A DNA stretch of 64,000 nt from UBA2336 sp049306095 (lineage in GTDB: Bacteria; Bacteroidota; Bacteroidia; Cytophagales; Cyclobacteriaceae): contig JBAQPU010000057.1 in NCBI GenBank assembly GCA_049306095.1, forward strand, positions 25,599 to 89,598, given 5' to 3'. The notes beneath the pieces were generated by a model. The model had not been told where the DNA came from and searched no databases. It worked only from the letters and a program-made list of their open reading frames with translations. A program made the position numbers and the translations under genes. Below, piece by piece: positions 25,025-33,387 of this stretch. Each line of letters begins with the position of its first letter. Position 1 is the first letter of the stretch.

Positions 25025-26281
25025 TTAATCGAACCAGTGACGGTTATTATTAAAAACAGCTACTGCTTTGCCGGTAATGGTTTGACCAAACCACGGTGAG
25101 TTTTTGGATTTTGAAAGATTTGTTTTTTCGTCCAGCACCCAGGTGGCCGCAGGATCCAGTAAGGTCAGGTTTGCTTTGGCATCCACATCAATAACGGGTA
25201 CTTCGAGATTTAATATTTTTCGTGGATTGATTGTAATTTTTTCGATGAGGATCTCCCAGCTCACCAGTTCGGCAAGTGCAACCAGGTTGGAGGCAAATGT
25301 TTGTACATTGATGATGCCGGCATCGGCATGATCAAACTCAATGCTTTTGCTTTCTTCGTCATGCGGTACATGGCCCGAGCAAATCACATCAATGGTTCCG
25401 TCATTCAATCCCTTGATGAGTGCATGGTTATCGGTGGTTTCCCGTAAAGGAGGATTTACTTTATAATTGGTATCAAATCCTGAAAGCATGGTATCTGTTA
25501 GCAATGCCTGGTAAGCGGCAATGTCGCACGTTACGTTCATTTTACTTTTCGCAGAACGAACCAACCCAACGGATTTAGATGTTGAAAGTTTCGATACATG
25601 TAACCGGCCTCCGGCATAGGCAAGTAATTTAAGGTTACGACTGATGGCTACTTCCTCTGAAATGCGGGGCATTCCTTTTAATCCCAGCATGGTGCTTTGC
25701 AGCCCTTCGTGCATTTGTCCGAACATGTTGAGCCAGATGTCCTCAGCATGATCAACCAACACGCCATCGAACTTTTGAAGATATTGCAACGATTTCAGGA
25801 AGATATCGGTATGCCACACCGACTTCAGGCCATCAGTAAACCCCACAGCCCCTGCCTCGTGCAAGTCAATCATTTCCGTGAGTTCTTCTCCTTTATTATT
25901 CTTCGTTACAGAGGCCAGCGGATGTATCTGCAACAATCGGCTTTCGTTTGCTCTGGTCAGGTAATTAATATCATTTTTGGTTTGAATGGCCGGCATGGTG
26001 TTAGGCAGCATGGCTATTTCTGTAAAGCCTCCTGCTACCGCAGCCCTTGTTCCAGATTCCAGGTCTTCTTTATGTTCCAATCCGGGATCGCCAATAAAGG
26101 TTCCCAGGTCAAACCAGCCGGTTGACAGGATCATACCCTCGGCCTTGATTACCTTATCGGCCTGATAGTTTTTATCGCCAATTTCGGTTATGCGGCCATT
26201 CTGGAGGAGGACGTTTTTTTCTTTTTTATGAAAGGGAGAGTTGGTATCGAGAATTTTGGCGGCCTGGATGAGTATCTTCAT
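25025..26281 (-). CDS. Dihydroorotase-like protein lacking metal ligands
   Basis: Full-length (418 residues) type I dihydroorotase homologue: GDPGLEHKEDLESGTRAA, MLPNTMPAIQTK, GFTDG, VDHAED and TNYKVNPPLR are all recognisable. However, the residues that bind the two zinc ions are changed: the HxH of the first strand is GTF (residues 60-62), the His of the HxxHxST site is Lys231, the PHHL segment reads AAYQA (255-259), and the catalytic Asp of TDHAPH is Gly303 (CSGHVPH). Only Asp150 and His178 remain. It is therefore probably not an active dihydroorotase; related pseudo-dihydroorotases act as structural partners of aspartate carbamoyltransferase. No pyrB is in the window. It ends 7 bases before the DUF4199 pair. 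Confidence 0.85.
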   Translation of the reverse strand: MKILIQAAKILDTNSPFHKKEKNVLLQNGRITEIGDKNYQADKVIKAEGMILSTGWFDLGTFIGDPGLEHKEDLESGTRAAVAGGFTEIAMLPNTMPAIQTKNDINYLTRANESRLLQIHPLASVTKNNKGEELTEMIDLHEAGAVGFTDGLKSVWHTDIFLKSLQYLQKFDGVLVDHAEDIWLNMFGQMHEGLQSTMLGLKGMPRISEEVAISRNLKLLAYAGGRLHVSKLSTSKSVGLVRSAKSKMNVTCDIAAYQALLTDTMLSGFDTNYKVNPPLRETTDNHALIKGLNDGTIDVICSGHVPHDEESKSIEFDHADAGIINVQTFASNLVALAELVSWEILIEKITINPRKILNLEVPVIDVDAKANLTLLDPAATWVLDEKTNLSKSKNSPWFGQTITGKAVAVFNNNRHWFD

Positions 26282-26283
26282 GG

Positions 26284-26616
26284 CTATTGATCTGGCAAAG
26301 AAACAACTTTATTTCGAACCTCTGTTAACTTTGAAGGGCTTACTTGAGCAGCCTTATAAAGAATAATTGATTTACTAGCTGTAAAAATACGGTTCGGCCG
26401 TATGTTACTCTCTTTGATCAGTCTTCCAGAAATCAAATCCTTTTCCAGAAGTGAAATTGAAAACTTGTCGTGAACAAGCTGGCTCGTAATCTGGCAAAGG
26501 ATTATATCCTGACCGGGTAAATTAGCAAGTACAAGGGCGGATCTTTTTTTTGAGGCGGATAAATCTGAAAAAGGAAACGGCAAAATTACAATATCACCCT
26601 TTACAAATGTTTCCAT
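26284..26616 (-). CDS. PemK/MazF-type toxin
   Basis: A 110-residue protein of the MazF/PemK endoribonuclease family. It opens with FVKGDIVILPFPFSDLSASKKRSALVL, where the GDIV.. and K-R-P/S-alanine pattern is typical, and continues with ILCQITSQ and ESNIRPNRIFTASKSII, matching strands 4-6 of the fold. Toxins of this group cut mRNA or rRNA in the cytoplasm. Its start overlaps the antitoxin gene by 16 bases, the usual coupling of such pairs. It lies only 3 bases from the next gene, so the pair is embedded in a longer operon. Confidence 0.83.
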   Translation of the reverse strand: METFVKGDIVILPFPFSDLSASKKRSALVLANLPGQDIILCQITSQLVHDKFSISLLEKDLISGRLIKESNIRPNRIFTASKSIILYKAAQVSPSKLTEVRNKVVSLPDQ

Positions 26617-26810
26617 GCCTTATCCTCTTCTGTGGAATTCCACTCCTGTAATGCCTGCTCACTGGCCAAATGGGTTATCACTGAATCATCTTCCTTTACC
26701 TTTACCTTTACCTTTTTCTGTTTTAGAAAAAGAACAAAATCATATAATTCATCCAGAAATTTTTCAGGTACTCTCTTTATTTCTTCAGCCAGTTGATCAC
26801 GCGTAATCAT
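26601..26810 (-). CDS. Antitoxin of the MazF-type pair (DUF2281-like)
   Basis: A 69-residue protein with an N-terminal helix pair VPEKFLDELYDFVLFLKQKK, the pattern of DUF2281-type antitoxins, followed by a basic linker and an acidic C-terminus ending EEDKAWKHL that would wrap the toxin. The DNA-binding part is not obvious. It precedes and overlaps the toxin gene, as expected if antitoxin is made first. The frame lies 7 bases after the BatA-domain gene, with no room for a separate promoter. Confidence 0.78.
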   Translation of the reverse strand: MITRDQLAEEIKRVPEKFLDELYDFVLFLKQKKVKVKVKEDDSVITHLASEQALQEWNSTEEDKAWKHL

Positions 26811-26817
26811 TCCGGTG

Positions 26818-28815
26818 TTATTTAAAAAAGCGAATTAACAGTATTTCCACCAGCAGGAAGAAAAGTGCCATTACCAGGGCATATTTCCACAAGGGTGTCC
26901 CCAAATATCTTGCTTTTATTTCGTTACTGAAAGCCTCTTCCGAATTTGCTTTAAAGATGCTGATGCCCGAAGGATTTCCAAGTCGCACCTTTATTTCTTC
27001 CCCGGTGAATTGCATCAACAACGACTCGTATTTGTTAAGGTTGAAGGCCAACTCTCCAATGGTGTCATGTTCATGCACAACGTTATAAAATCCTGCATTC
27101 ATTGCCAGTCGGGGTAATTCCATCATAACCTGATCGGACAGTTTGCGCTGACCCGGCACAATTTCCTGCTCGCCTGAAAGTTTTAACGGCTGTTCACCGG
27201 CCAGGCTATCGAAGCGCAGGCTAATAAAAGAATCGTTTAAGGAATAGTAAGGCTTTATTTCACTTCTTTTCCCAGCAGCTGCCATGCGGTACATCACCGG
27301 AACAAACAAGGCCGAATTATGAAAAGAAGTAAATGCATTATCGAGCGGAGAGGCCAACACATACAACTTCCCCGTTTGATTAAACACCGATAAAAACGGT
27401 TGTTCGTTTCTAAAGGTAAGTATAGCCGAGCGGTCGGCTCCCCAACTGATTCGCGGAGCAGCTTGCGGCATTTGCAATCGTACTGATCGTTCTTCAAATA
27501 CATTTTCGAAAAACGGATTGTTGAAATCAGGATCATCCAACTCGCTCATGGTCGATTCCTGAACTACCTGCATGGCCGGAAGTCTTAATAAATTCCGGTA
27601 CGAAACCGGATCGGGATTTGGGCCCGGAATAACCAGGAGCGATCCACCATCACTTACGAAAGTCCGCAGCCATCCTGAAAGAGATGCATCAAACAGGTTC
27701 AATCCGTTGGCAATCACCAAATCTGCCTCCGCCAATAAACTGTAATTGACATTGCCGGCCGTAAACGACCGGAATGAAAACACCTGCCTGTTGCCAAACA
27801 CGTTTTCAACTGGGCTTACTCCCCCATTTTCTTTAATCTCGATTACCCGAATCTTTTCGTTGAAGTTAAATGACAGGAAAAACTCATTATCAAAACTAAC
27901 GGGGTAATCATTAAAGCTGATGGTGGTCCGGCTGATGCCCTGTAACCCTGTGGGAAGGTCAAAGGAAATTTGTGCTGTACCGCGTGCAGCAATATTGATG
28001 GAGCTGGTTCCGGTTTGCGTTCCATTCACACTAACCTTTACCAGCAATTGTTCCACTGCCCGGTCGCCTTCGTTTCGCAGGCGCACATGCAGCGTGTTTT
28101 TTTCACCGCCAACTACAAATGGATTTTCGAGATAGGCTGTATCTATAAAAATATTCGTACCGGTTTGAAAAGCCATCGGTACCAGGTGCCAGCGTTGGTT
28201 AGAATCAAACAAGGATGGTTCGAGCCGGCCAACTGTTGATTGCTGAAAATCAGAGATCCAAAAAACTTCATTCGAGGTTTCCTCCTTCGATTGAAACCGA
28301 TCTTTTATCTCACGCATGGTCCGACTGATGGGTGAGAGGCGCAACTGACTCAGCAAGTCTCCGATTTCTGCCTTCGTTTTATAGGTATTGGAGAAGGGAG
28401 CAAAGTCGTTCGTAATTAGTTTGTAACGACTATCGGCCGGAAAGATTTCAATCACCTGGCGGGCATACCCGATGGCAGCATCAAGAGCGCGTGTTTTCTC
28501 TCCTACCTGCACAGACATACTCAGGGAGTTATCGAGGTATATTGAAATATTTCTGTTGTTAGAAAATTGTTCAGTTGCAGGAATAATGGGTTGTGCAAAA
28601 GTTAATACAAGGAACAATAGAAATAATAAGCGTGCAGCAAGAATCAGGTAGTGCTTCAGTTTACGCTTGGCGCTGGTGGCCTCCTGTACCTGGCGAAGAA
28701 ACCGATTGGTTGAAAAAAATATTCGCTGGGTCTTTCTGAAATTAAAAAGATGGATGATGATGGGTATGGAAAGAGCGGTTAATGCCCATAAAAATGAAGG
28801 ATACAGAAAACTCAT
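26818..28815 (-). CDS. BatA-domain membrane protein
   Basis: A 665-residue protein with the N-terminal BatA (aerotolerance-regulator) domain: MSFLYPSFLWALTALSIPI, IIHLFNFRKTQRIFFSTNRF and a second membrane helix near residue 60. A von Willebrand-A-like region follows (about 85-210, ISIYLDNSLSMS with the DxSxS metal site), then a large extracytoplasmic beta-rich part and a last transmembrane helix at the C-terminus (ALVMALFFLLVEILLI). The protein is a membrane component of unknown function, usually found with a dihydroorotase homologue in Cytophagales. It heads the operon running to 22915. Confidence 0.88.
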   Translation of the reverse strand: MSFLYPSFLWALTALSIPIIIHLFNFRKTQRIFFSTNRFLRQVQEATSAKRKLKHYLILAARLLFLLFLVLTFAQPIIPATEQFSNNRNISIYLDNSLSMSVQVGEKTRALDAAIGYARQVIEIFPADSRYKLITNDFAPFSNTYKTKAEIGDLLSQLRLSPISRTMREIKDRFQSKEETSNEVFWISDFQQSTVGRLEPSLFDSNQRWHLVPMAFQTGTNIFIDTAYLENPFVVGGEKNTLHVRLRNEGDRAVEQLLVKVSVNGTQTGTSSINIAARGTAQISFDLPTGLQGISRTTISFNDYPVSFDNEFFLSFNFNEKIRVIEIKENGGVSPVENVFGNRQVFSFRSFTAGNVNYSLLAEADLVIANGLNLFDASLSGWLRTFVSDGGSLLVIPGPNPDPVSYRNLLRLPAMQVVQESTMSELDDPDFNNPFFENVFEERSVRLQMPQAAPRISWGADRSAILTFRNEQPFLSVFNQTGKLYVLASPLDNAFTSFHNSALFVPVMYRMAAAGKRSEIKPYYSLNDSFISLRFDSLAGEQPLKLSGEQEIVPGQRKLSDQVMMELPRLAMNAGFYNVVHEHDTIGELAFNLNKYESLLMQFTGEEIKVRLGNPSGISIFKANSEEAFSNEIKARYLGTPLWKYALVMALFFLLVEILLIRFFK

Positions 28816-28871
28816 CCCCGCAATTTACGATTTAGACCGTATGATGTTACGGGAATTTGATGAGGGGTACT

Positions 28872-28926
28872 CCTACCCTATTCCCCACTCCCTGCGGGAG
28901 AGGAGTGTCTGCAGGACGGGGTGAGG
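28872..28926. repeat. Dispersed-type palindromic repeat
   Basis: The stretch holds CTCCC-TGC-GGGAG with a matching outer ACTCC/GGAGT pair and ends in GGACGGGGTGAGGAAA, a shape seen in short repeats of Bacteroidota intergenic DNA. Only this copy occurs in the window, so membership in a repeat family is from recollection. Confidence 0.4.
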
Positions 28927-28933
28927 AAATAAA

Positions 28934-28963
28934 AAAGTCACCTCGGCAATCCAAGGTGACTTT
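28934..28963 (-). terminator. Terminator downstream of ssb
   Basis: AAAGTCACCT (28934-28943) pairs with AGGTGACTTT (28954-28963). T runs lie on both sides, so it can work on either strand; only ssb on the minus strand points into it, 84 bases past its stop. Confidence 0.72.
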
Positions 28964-28997
28964 CTTTTTTTATGCTCGAGATTTTGATCCCCGGGGG

Positions 28998-29041
28998 TCT
29001 CACGGCAACCATTCGGTGAGATCGCGGCACAAAGGCCGCGA
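28998..29041. repeat. Double-hairpin dispersed repeat, copy A
   Basis: TCTCAC (28998-29003) pairs with GTGAGA (29016-29021), followed at once by TCGCGGC (29022-29028) with GCCGCGA (29035-29041). A related inverted copy lies at 61012-61050 (shared GAGATCGCG and GGCCGCGAAG). It sits just past the ssb stop. Confidence 0.6.
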
Positions 29042-29046
29042 AGAGT

Positions 29047-29379
29047 TTACTTCCCGCCCAGCATGAGCATATCGCTCACGTTGATCTCAGTGATGTAGCG
29101 CTTCTCACCTTTGTCTGTTTCGTAATCGCGGTGTACAAGCCGGCCTTCAACCGCGATCTCCTGCCCTTTCTTCAGATACTTCTCGGCTACATCCGCTAAC
29201 TTGCCCCAGATCACAATGTTGTGCCACTGCGTGTCTTCCACCTTTTCGCCTTTCGCGTTCTTGTACGAATCGGATGTAGCGATGGAAAAAGATGCCTTCT
29301 TCTTTTCGCCAAACGATTTCACTTCCGGGTCTTTACCTAACCGACCAATCAACTGCACGCTGTTTCTTAAACTTTTCAT
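29047..29379 (-). CDS. ssb: Single-stranded DNA-binding protein, short form
   Basis: A single OB-fold SSB of 110 residues: NSVQLIGRLGKDPEVKSF, KASFSIATSD, WHNIVIWGKLADVAEKYLKKGQEIAVEGRLVHR, and RYITEINVSDM. It lacks the Gly-rich linker and the acidic DDDIPF-type tip that recruits partner proteins, ending instead in LMLGGK. It is probably a secondary SSB, and a longer one likely exists elsewhere. The start at 29379 (MKSLRNSVQ) is chosen over one 14 codons upstream because it matches the family start. It diverges from the Zn-ribbon gene. Confidence 0.9.
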   Translation of the reverse strand: MKSLRNSVQLIGRLGKDPEVKSFGEKKKASFSIATSDSYKNAKGEKVEDTQWHNIVIWGKLADVAEKYLKKGQEIAVEGRLVHRDYETDKGEKRYITEINVSDMLMLGGK

Positions 29380-29520
29380 AACTGTATAATTTATTTGGTT
29401 TAACATACTTACCTGTGTCACGCTTCCAGTCTTGCCTGAGGGGTCGAACCTTGCTGAGCGAAGCCGAAGCGTTGACGATGCAAAGGTGTGGTAAGAAAAA
29501 AGCGATAGTCGTATGGTAAT

Positions 29521-29563
29521 CGTTTACTTTCGTTTATATTCGTTTGTAAACGTTTGTAAACGG
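29521..29563. promoter_or_regulatory. Four CGTTT motifs at exact 10-bp spacing
   Basis: CGTTT occurs at 29521, 29531, 29541 and 29551, each followed by five A/T-rich bases, and the last by CGG. Units 3 and 4 are identical (CGTTTGTAAA) and also form the near-palindrome CGTTTGTAAACG twice. The motifs face the same side of the helix, as in operators bound by cooperative proteins. They lie between divergent ssb and the Zn-ribbon gene, ending 29 bases before the ATG of the latter. Confidence 0.6.
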
Positions 29564-29592
29564 ATATTGAAATCCATAAAAACAGTGAAATC

Positions 29593-29955
29593 ATGCCAAA
29601 AAATGAGGAAAAAGTATGTTTGGAATGCGGGGAAAAAATCAAAGGCCGGATGGATAAAAAATTCTGCTCCGACCAATGCCGCATCGGTTATAACAACAAA
29701 CTGAACAGCGATGAGACTAATTATGTGCGTAATGTGAACAACATTTTGCGTAAAAACAGGCGTATCTTAATCGATTTAAACCCAAAGGGAAAAACACAGG
29801 TAAACCGGAACAAGCTTAACGACAAAGGTTTTGATTTCATGTATTACACCAATACCTATACAACCAAGGAGGGAGGGGTGTACAAATTCTGCTATGAACA
29901 AGGATACCTGGAAATTGAGAAAGACCGTTTTCTGCTGGTAGCACGCGAAGTGTGA
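29593..29955 (+). CDS. Zn-ribbon protein (DUF2116-like), 120 aa
   Basis: Starts with a zinc ribbon made of four cysteines: VCLECGEKI and KKFCSDQCRIGYNN (C-x2-C ... C-x3-C within residues 9-30). The remaining ~90 residues are basic and mixed helix/strand, with YYTNTYTTKEGGVYKFCYEQGYLEI near the end. Proteins of this kind in Bacteroidota have no assigned function; the ribbon suggests nucleic-acid or protein binding. The gene is preceded by a phased CGTTT array (29521-29563), so it may be tightly regulated. The gene reads away from ssb. Confidence 0.8.
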   Translation: MPKNEEKVCLECGEKIKGRMDKKFCSDQCRIGYNNKLNSDETNYVRNVNNILRKNRRILIDLNPKGKTQVNRNKLNDKGFDFMYYTNTYTTKEGGVYKFCYEQGYLEIEKDRFLLVAREV

Positions 29956-29985
29956 TTCTATTTGTTTACTTTAAAAAAGATACTG

Positions 29986-31533
29986 ATGCGCACACTTACA
30001 TCCCTTATTTTTTTCGTTTCGCTGATTTCGTACGGGCAGCCAGCACCCAACATACTCTACATCATGAGCGATGATCACGATGCGGACGCCATCAGTGCGT
30101 ACAGTAAAAAATTTATTCAAACGCCTAATTTGGACAGGCTCGCCAATGAAGGAATAAAATTTACACGTGCTTTTGTCGGTAATTCAATTTGCTCGCCTGC
30201 CCGCGCTACATTGCTTACTGGTCAGCATTCGCATAAAAACGGAATCATTGACAATCGCATCCATTTCGATTCCGCCATGGTTACACTACCCAAACTCCTG
30301 CGGGCAGCCGGATACCAAACGGCTGTCATTGGCAAGTGGCACTTACACTCCAATCCTTCCGGGTTTGATTACTGGAAAGTTGTGCCCGGCCAGGGACTTT
30401 ATGTTAACCCGCGCTTTATTGAAATGTCGGGGAAGACTGTAACACAGGAAGGGTATGCCACAGACGTGATCACAGATGAAGCCATTCAGTGGCTGAAGCA
30501 ACGTGACACCTCCAAACCATTTTTATTATTACTGCACCACAAAGCACCGCATCGCTATTTTCTTCCTAAGCTCACGCACCTCGAAGCCTTTCACACAAAA
30601 AAATTTCCAGAACCCGAAACTCTCTATGCTGATACTGCCAACCGTGGCAAGGCCTGGGAAAAGCAAACCATGAGTATTCTGCACGACATGCAATTGTGCA
30701 GCGACCTGAAAGTTGATCCTGAATATTTAAAGGACATTGCTGAATACAAGCCAGATTCGACACAGGGTGCCTACTATCACGCCATTATGAACCGTATTCC
30801 TGAGAATGAGAGAATCCGGTATAAAGAGATCTATTCAGAGCGAGGAAAATTGCTTCAACGTTTAAAACCACAAGGAAAGGAATTATTGAAATACAAATTT
30901 CAGTGGTACCTGCAGGACTACCTTGCATGCGTTGCTTCCATCGATGAAAACATTGGAAGAATTCTCGATTATCTCGATCAGCAGAACCTCACCAACCAAA
31001 CGGCTGTCATCTACACCAGCGACCAGGGATTTTACATGGGTGAGAACGGCTGGTTCGATAAACGATTTGCCTATGATGTATCCATGCAAACGCCCTTGCT
31101 CATGCGATGGCCCGGTAAGATAAAACCCGGTTCGGTAAGCAATACGATGGTGCAAAATATTGATTATGCTCCTACCCTTCTTGACATCGCGGGACAGCCT
31201 GTACCCTCCTGGATGGATGGGTTGAGTTTAAAGTCGGTAATCACCGGAAAGCAAAAGCAATTACCCCGCAAGTACCTGTATTATCATTACTATGAATATG
31301 GAAGAGATCATACCGTTATTCCACACCTTGCTGTTCGGGGGTATGATTTCAAATTGATTTATTTCTATACGGTAAATGAATGGGAACTGTACGATTTAAA
31401 AGCCGACCCACAAGAACAGAAAAACCTGATTCAATCTGCGGGACATCAGAAAATTGTAGTGCAAATGAAAAATGAGTTAATGAAACTCCGCGATCAATAT
31501 GATGACCATGAAGTGGCCGGTGAACTTAAGTGA
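29986..31533 (+). CDS. Secreted sulfatase
   Basis: A type I formylglycine-dependent sulfatase of 515 residues with a signal peptide (MRTLTSLIFFVSLISYGQ). Metal-binding Asp pair in YIMSDDHD (residues 29-30), the modification motif CSPARATLLTG with Cys69 converted to formylglycine, GKWHLHSN and VIYTSDQGFYMGENGWFDK. The CxPxR signature needs a maturase located elsewhere in the genome. Substrates are probably sulfated polysaccharides. The start at 29986 is preferred over an upstream TTG for the signal peptide. The DUF4421 gene follows by 15 bases. Confidence 0.92.
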   Translation: MRTLTSLIFFVSLISYGQPAPNILYIMSDDHDADAISAYSKKFIQTPNLDRLANEGIKFTRAFVGNSICSPARATLLTGQHSHKNGIIDNRIHFDSAMVTLPKLLRAAGYQTAVIGKWHLHSNPSGFDYWKVVPGQGLYVNPRFIEMSGKTVTQEGYATDVITDEAIQWLKQRDTSKPFLLLLHHKAPHRYFLPKLTHLEAFHTKKFPEPETLYADTANRGKAWEKQTMSILHDMQLCSDLKVDPEYLKDIAEYKPDSTQGAYYHAIMNRIPENERIRYKEIYSERGKLLQRLKPQGKELLKYKFQWYLQDYLACVASIDENIGRILDYLDQQNLTNQTAVIYTSDQGFYMGENGWFDKRFAYDVSMQTPLLMRWPGKIKPGSVSNTMVQNIDYAPTLLDIAGQPVPSWMDGLSLKSVITGKQKQLPRKYLYYHYYEYGRDHTVIPHLAVRGYDFKLIYFYTVNEWELYDLKADPQEQKNLIQSAGHQKIVVQMKNELMKLRDQYDDHEVAGELK

Positions 31534-31548
31534 ATCTGAAAACTAGCG

Positions 31549-32577
31549 ATGACAATAATTTTTTTCACAAGATCAATCGGCATGATAGCCGGTTTAACCC
31601 TATTACTCAACACCAATTGTTTTTGCCAGGTCACTCAGGATTTAGTCGTGCTTGCTGATGCAGATTCGGCCTATGTTAGAAAACACTTCTTAAAAAATGA
31701 TTTTCGTTTGTTTTATGGAGGACAAGGCAATAACCTGGCATTAGGATCTAAACGTGATGATGAAACACAACTGAACGGAAATTTATACGCGAACACCAAC
31801 GACTATATCGGCCTCGGAATTACCTACAAGTGGCTGGATGGTGACTTGAGCTTTGCGCTTCCCGGCACGACTTATCTGAAAGAAGAACGATCGAACCTCA
31901 CACAACTCAAATTAGGGATAAGTTACACGCAACGTAAACTGGCGTTTCGGGCTTATTACAGCGATAGCAAGGGAGTTGTAGTTTCCGATGCAAATAATGA
32001 GTTTCAAAGCGAACCCTCTCTGCACGAAGTAAAGTTTGGTTTGCACGTTACCTACTTGTTTAATGCTTCGAAATATTCTTACCGGGCATCCATGTACCAA
32101 TCAGAATACCAACTAAAAACGGCCGGATCGTTTTTACTGCGTGCAGAACCTTTCTACCGAAAACTTGGCACAACCAGTGGCAGCATGATTCCTCCAGCCT
32201 ATGATCTTCCGGCTCGGTTTGGTGAGCAGGCAGGTTTAGAGTACATAAAAGCTCCCGGATTACTGATATTCCCTGGCTATGGAATCAACTTTGTTATTTC
32301 TCATTCACGATTTTTTATTTCACCGGTTCTTTTTGCGGGCATAGGCCTTGCCCGGAATATGTATAAAACCACGAATGATAAGGGTAGTTTCTCCAGCATT
32401 GAATATGCAGGTAACTTTACGCTCAATACCGGCTACAATGGTAGTCGTCACTATTTAAAAATTCAACTTAATTGGTCAGCGGGGTACACGTTGCTGAATC
32501 CGACCTATCTCACTAATTCAAATCTGACTGTGTTGTTTACTGCAGGTATTCGGTTCCGAGATATAAAAGGACTATAA
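31549..32577 (+). CDS. DUF4421 outer-membrane protein
   Basis: A 342-residue protein with a signal peptide (MTIIFFTRSIGMIAGLTLLLNTNCFC) and a mature part rich in alternating hydrophobic and aromatic residues (YIGLGITYKWLDGDLSFAL, KLAFRAYYSDSKGVVV, GYGINFVISHSRFFISPVLF) ending in TVLFTAGIRFRDIKGL, typical of outer-membrane beta barrels. The match is to DUF4421, a Bacteroidota family with no assigned function. It lies 15 bases after the sulfatase gene, so the barrel may help with uptake or display of the sulfatase substrate. Confidence 0.83.
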   Translation: MTIIFFTRSIGMIAGLTLLLNTNCFCQVTQDLVVLADADSAYVRKHFLKNDFRLFYGGQGNNLALGSKRDDETQLNGNLYANTNDYIGLGITYKWLDGDLSFALPGTTYLKEERSNLTQLKLGISYTQRKLAFRAYYSDSKGVVVSDANNEFQSEPSLHEVKFGLHVTYLFNASKYSYRASMYQSEYQLKTAGSFLLRAEPFYRKLGTTSGSMIPPAYDLPARFGEQAGLEYIKAPGLLIFPGYGINFVISHSRFFISPVLFAGIGLARNMYKTTNDKGSFSSIEYAGNFTLNTGYNGSRHYLKIQLNWSAGYTLLNPTYLTNSNLTVLFTAGIRFRDIKGL

Positions 32578-32592
32578 AAATTTCTCTTCCAT

Positions 32593-33387
32593 CTAATGGA
32601 GCAACGAATCAATCCTTAAAAACACATATTCCCTTCTCTGCAACTCTGTCAACAAGGCATCCAACTTTGCATAAAACTTATCCGTTCTGCGCGGGTTCGT
32701 TCCGATATGAATCAACAGAATAAATCCATTCAGACCATTTGAGCTTTTTTGTTCATATTCTATGATCGACTGATAAATTTCTTCTGAACTTCGGTAGCTT
32801 TTACCCATGTCCGGAAAGGTGTAATCGGCAGTGGAGCGTGTGCCCGGTGTGAAGTTGACCAGGTGCAAGCCCAACTCTGTTGTCCACTTTACAATTTCGG
32901 CATTGTACCATTCAAAAGGCGGAAGAAACCACGGAGCATTTTTCTTTTTGATTCCAACCTCCGCCATTCGTTTGTAATTCATCAACAGGTCAGCGTTAAA
33001 CGCATCTTGTGTTACTAACAAGCTATCGCGCTTTGTCCATGGGGCATACAATAAATGTTTGTCGGAGTGAGCGCCCAAATAATGTCCTTCCTTTTTTAGG
33101 CCGCGGATGAGGGATTGAAATTCTTTATTCGAATAGAAATTTCCTGTCAGGAAAAAAGAAGCGTTGATTTTATGCCTCGATAATGTTTTACGGATAACAT
33201 CGCCACCATCAGCAAATTCATCTCCGGTAAACACCAACGCAATTTCTTTCAGGGTTGTATCACCCCGAATAATTGCTCCATATTGATCGATGATTACATT
33301 TTTCTGAGCAATGCTGTTTATATAGAAAAACAGCCCAACCCAAATCAACATGAAAACCTTAACCCATGCTGTGATTGAGCGGTTCAT
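32593..33387 (-). CDS. Polysaccharide deacetylase (NodB domain)
   Basis: A 264-residue secreted or anchored protein (hydrophobic start WVKVFMLIWVGLFFYINSIA) with a NodB fold: the first catalytic motif is VFTGDEFADGG rather than the usual TFDDG, the metal site HSDKH (H-x3-H) follows in GHYLGAHSDKHLLY, and ASFFLTGNFY and PPFEWYN correspond to later motifs. Such enzymes remove N- or O-acetyl groups from chitin, peptidoglycan or xylan. Its ATG overlaps the stop of the GH9 gene by 4 bases, so the two are translated together. Confidence 0.85.
   Translation of the reverse strand: MNRSITAWVKVFMLIWVGLFFYINSIAQKNVIIDQYGAIIRGDTTLKEIALVFTGDEFADGGDVIRKTLSRHKINASFFLTGNFYSNKEFQSLIRGLKKEGHYLGAHSDKHLLYAPWTKRDSLLVTQDAFNADLLMNYKRMAEVGIKKKNAPWFLPPFEWYNAEIVKWTTELGLHLVNFTPGTRSTADYTFPDMGKSYRSSEEIYQSIIEYEQKSSNGLNGFILLIHIGTNPRRTDKFYAKLDALLTELQRREYVFLRIDSLLH

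Noticed and set aside
26818..28815. A full Bat aerotolerance operon.
   Set aside because: Only one BatA-domain protein is present; batB-batE and a MoxR ATPase are absent, and the rest of the protein is not a BatA homologue in length.
28816..28925. A small frame overlapping the BatA gene start on the plus strand.
   Set aside because: It is the antisense shadow of the BatA gene and runs into a repeat; no recognisable protein.
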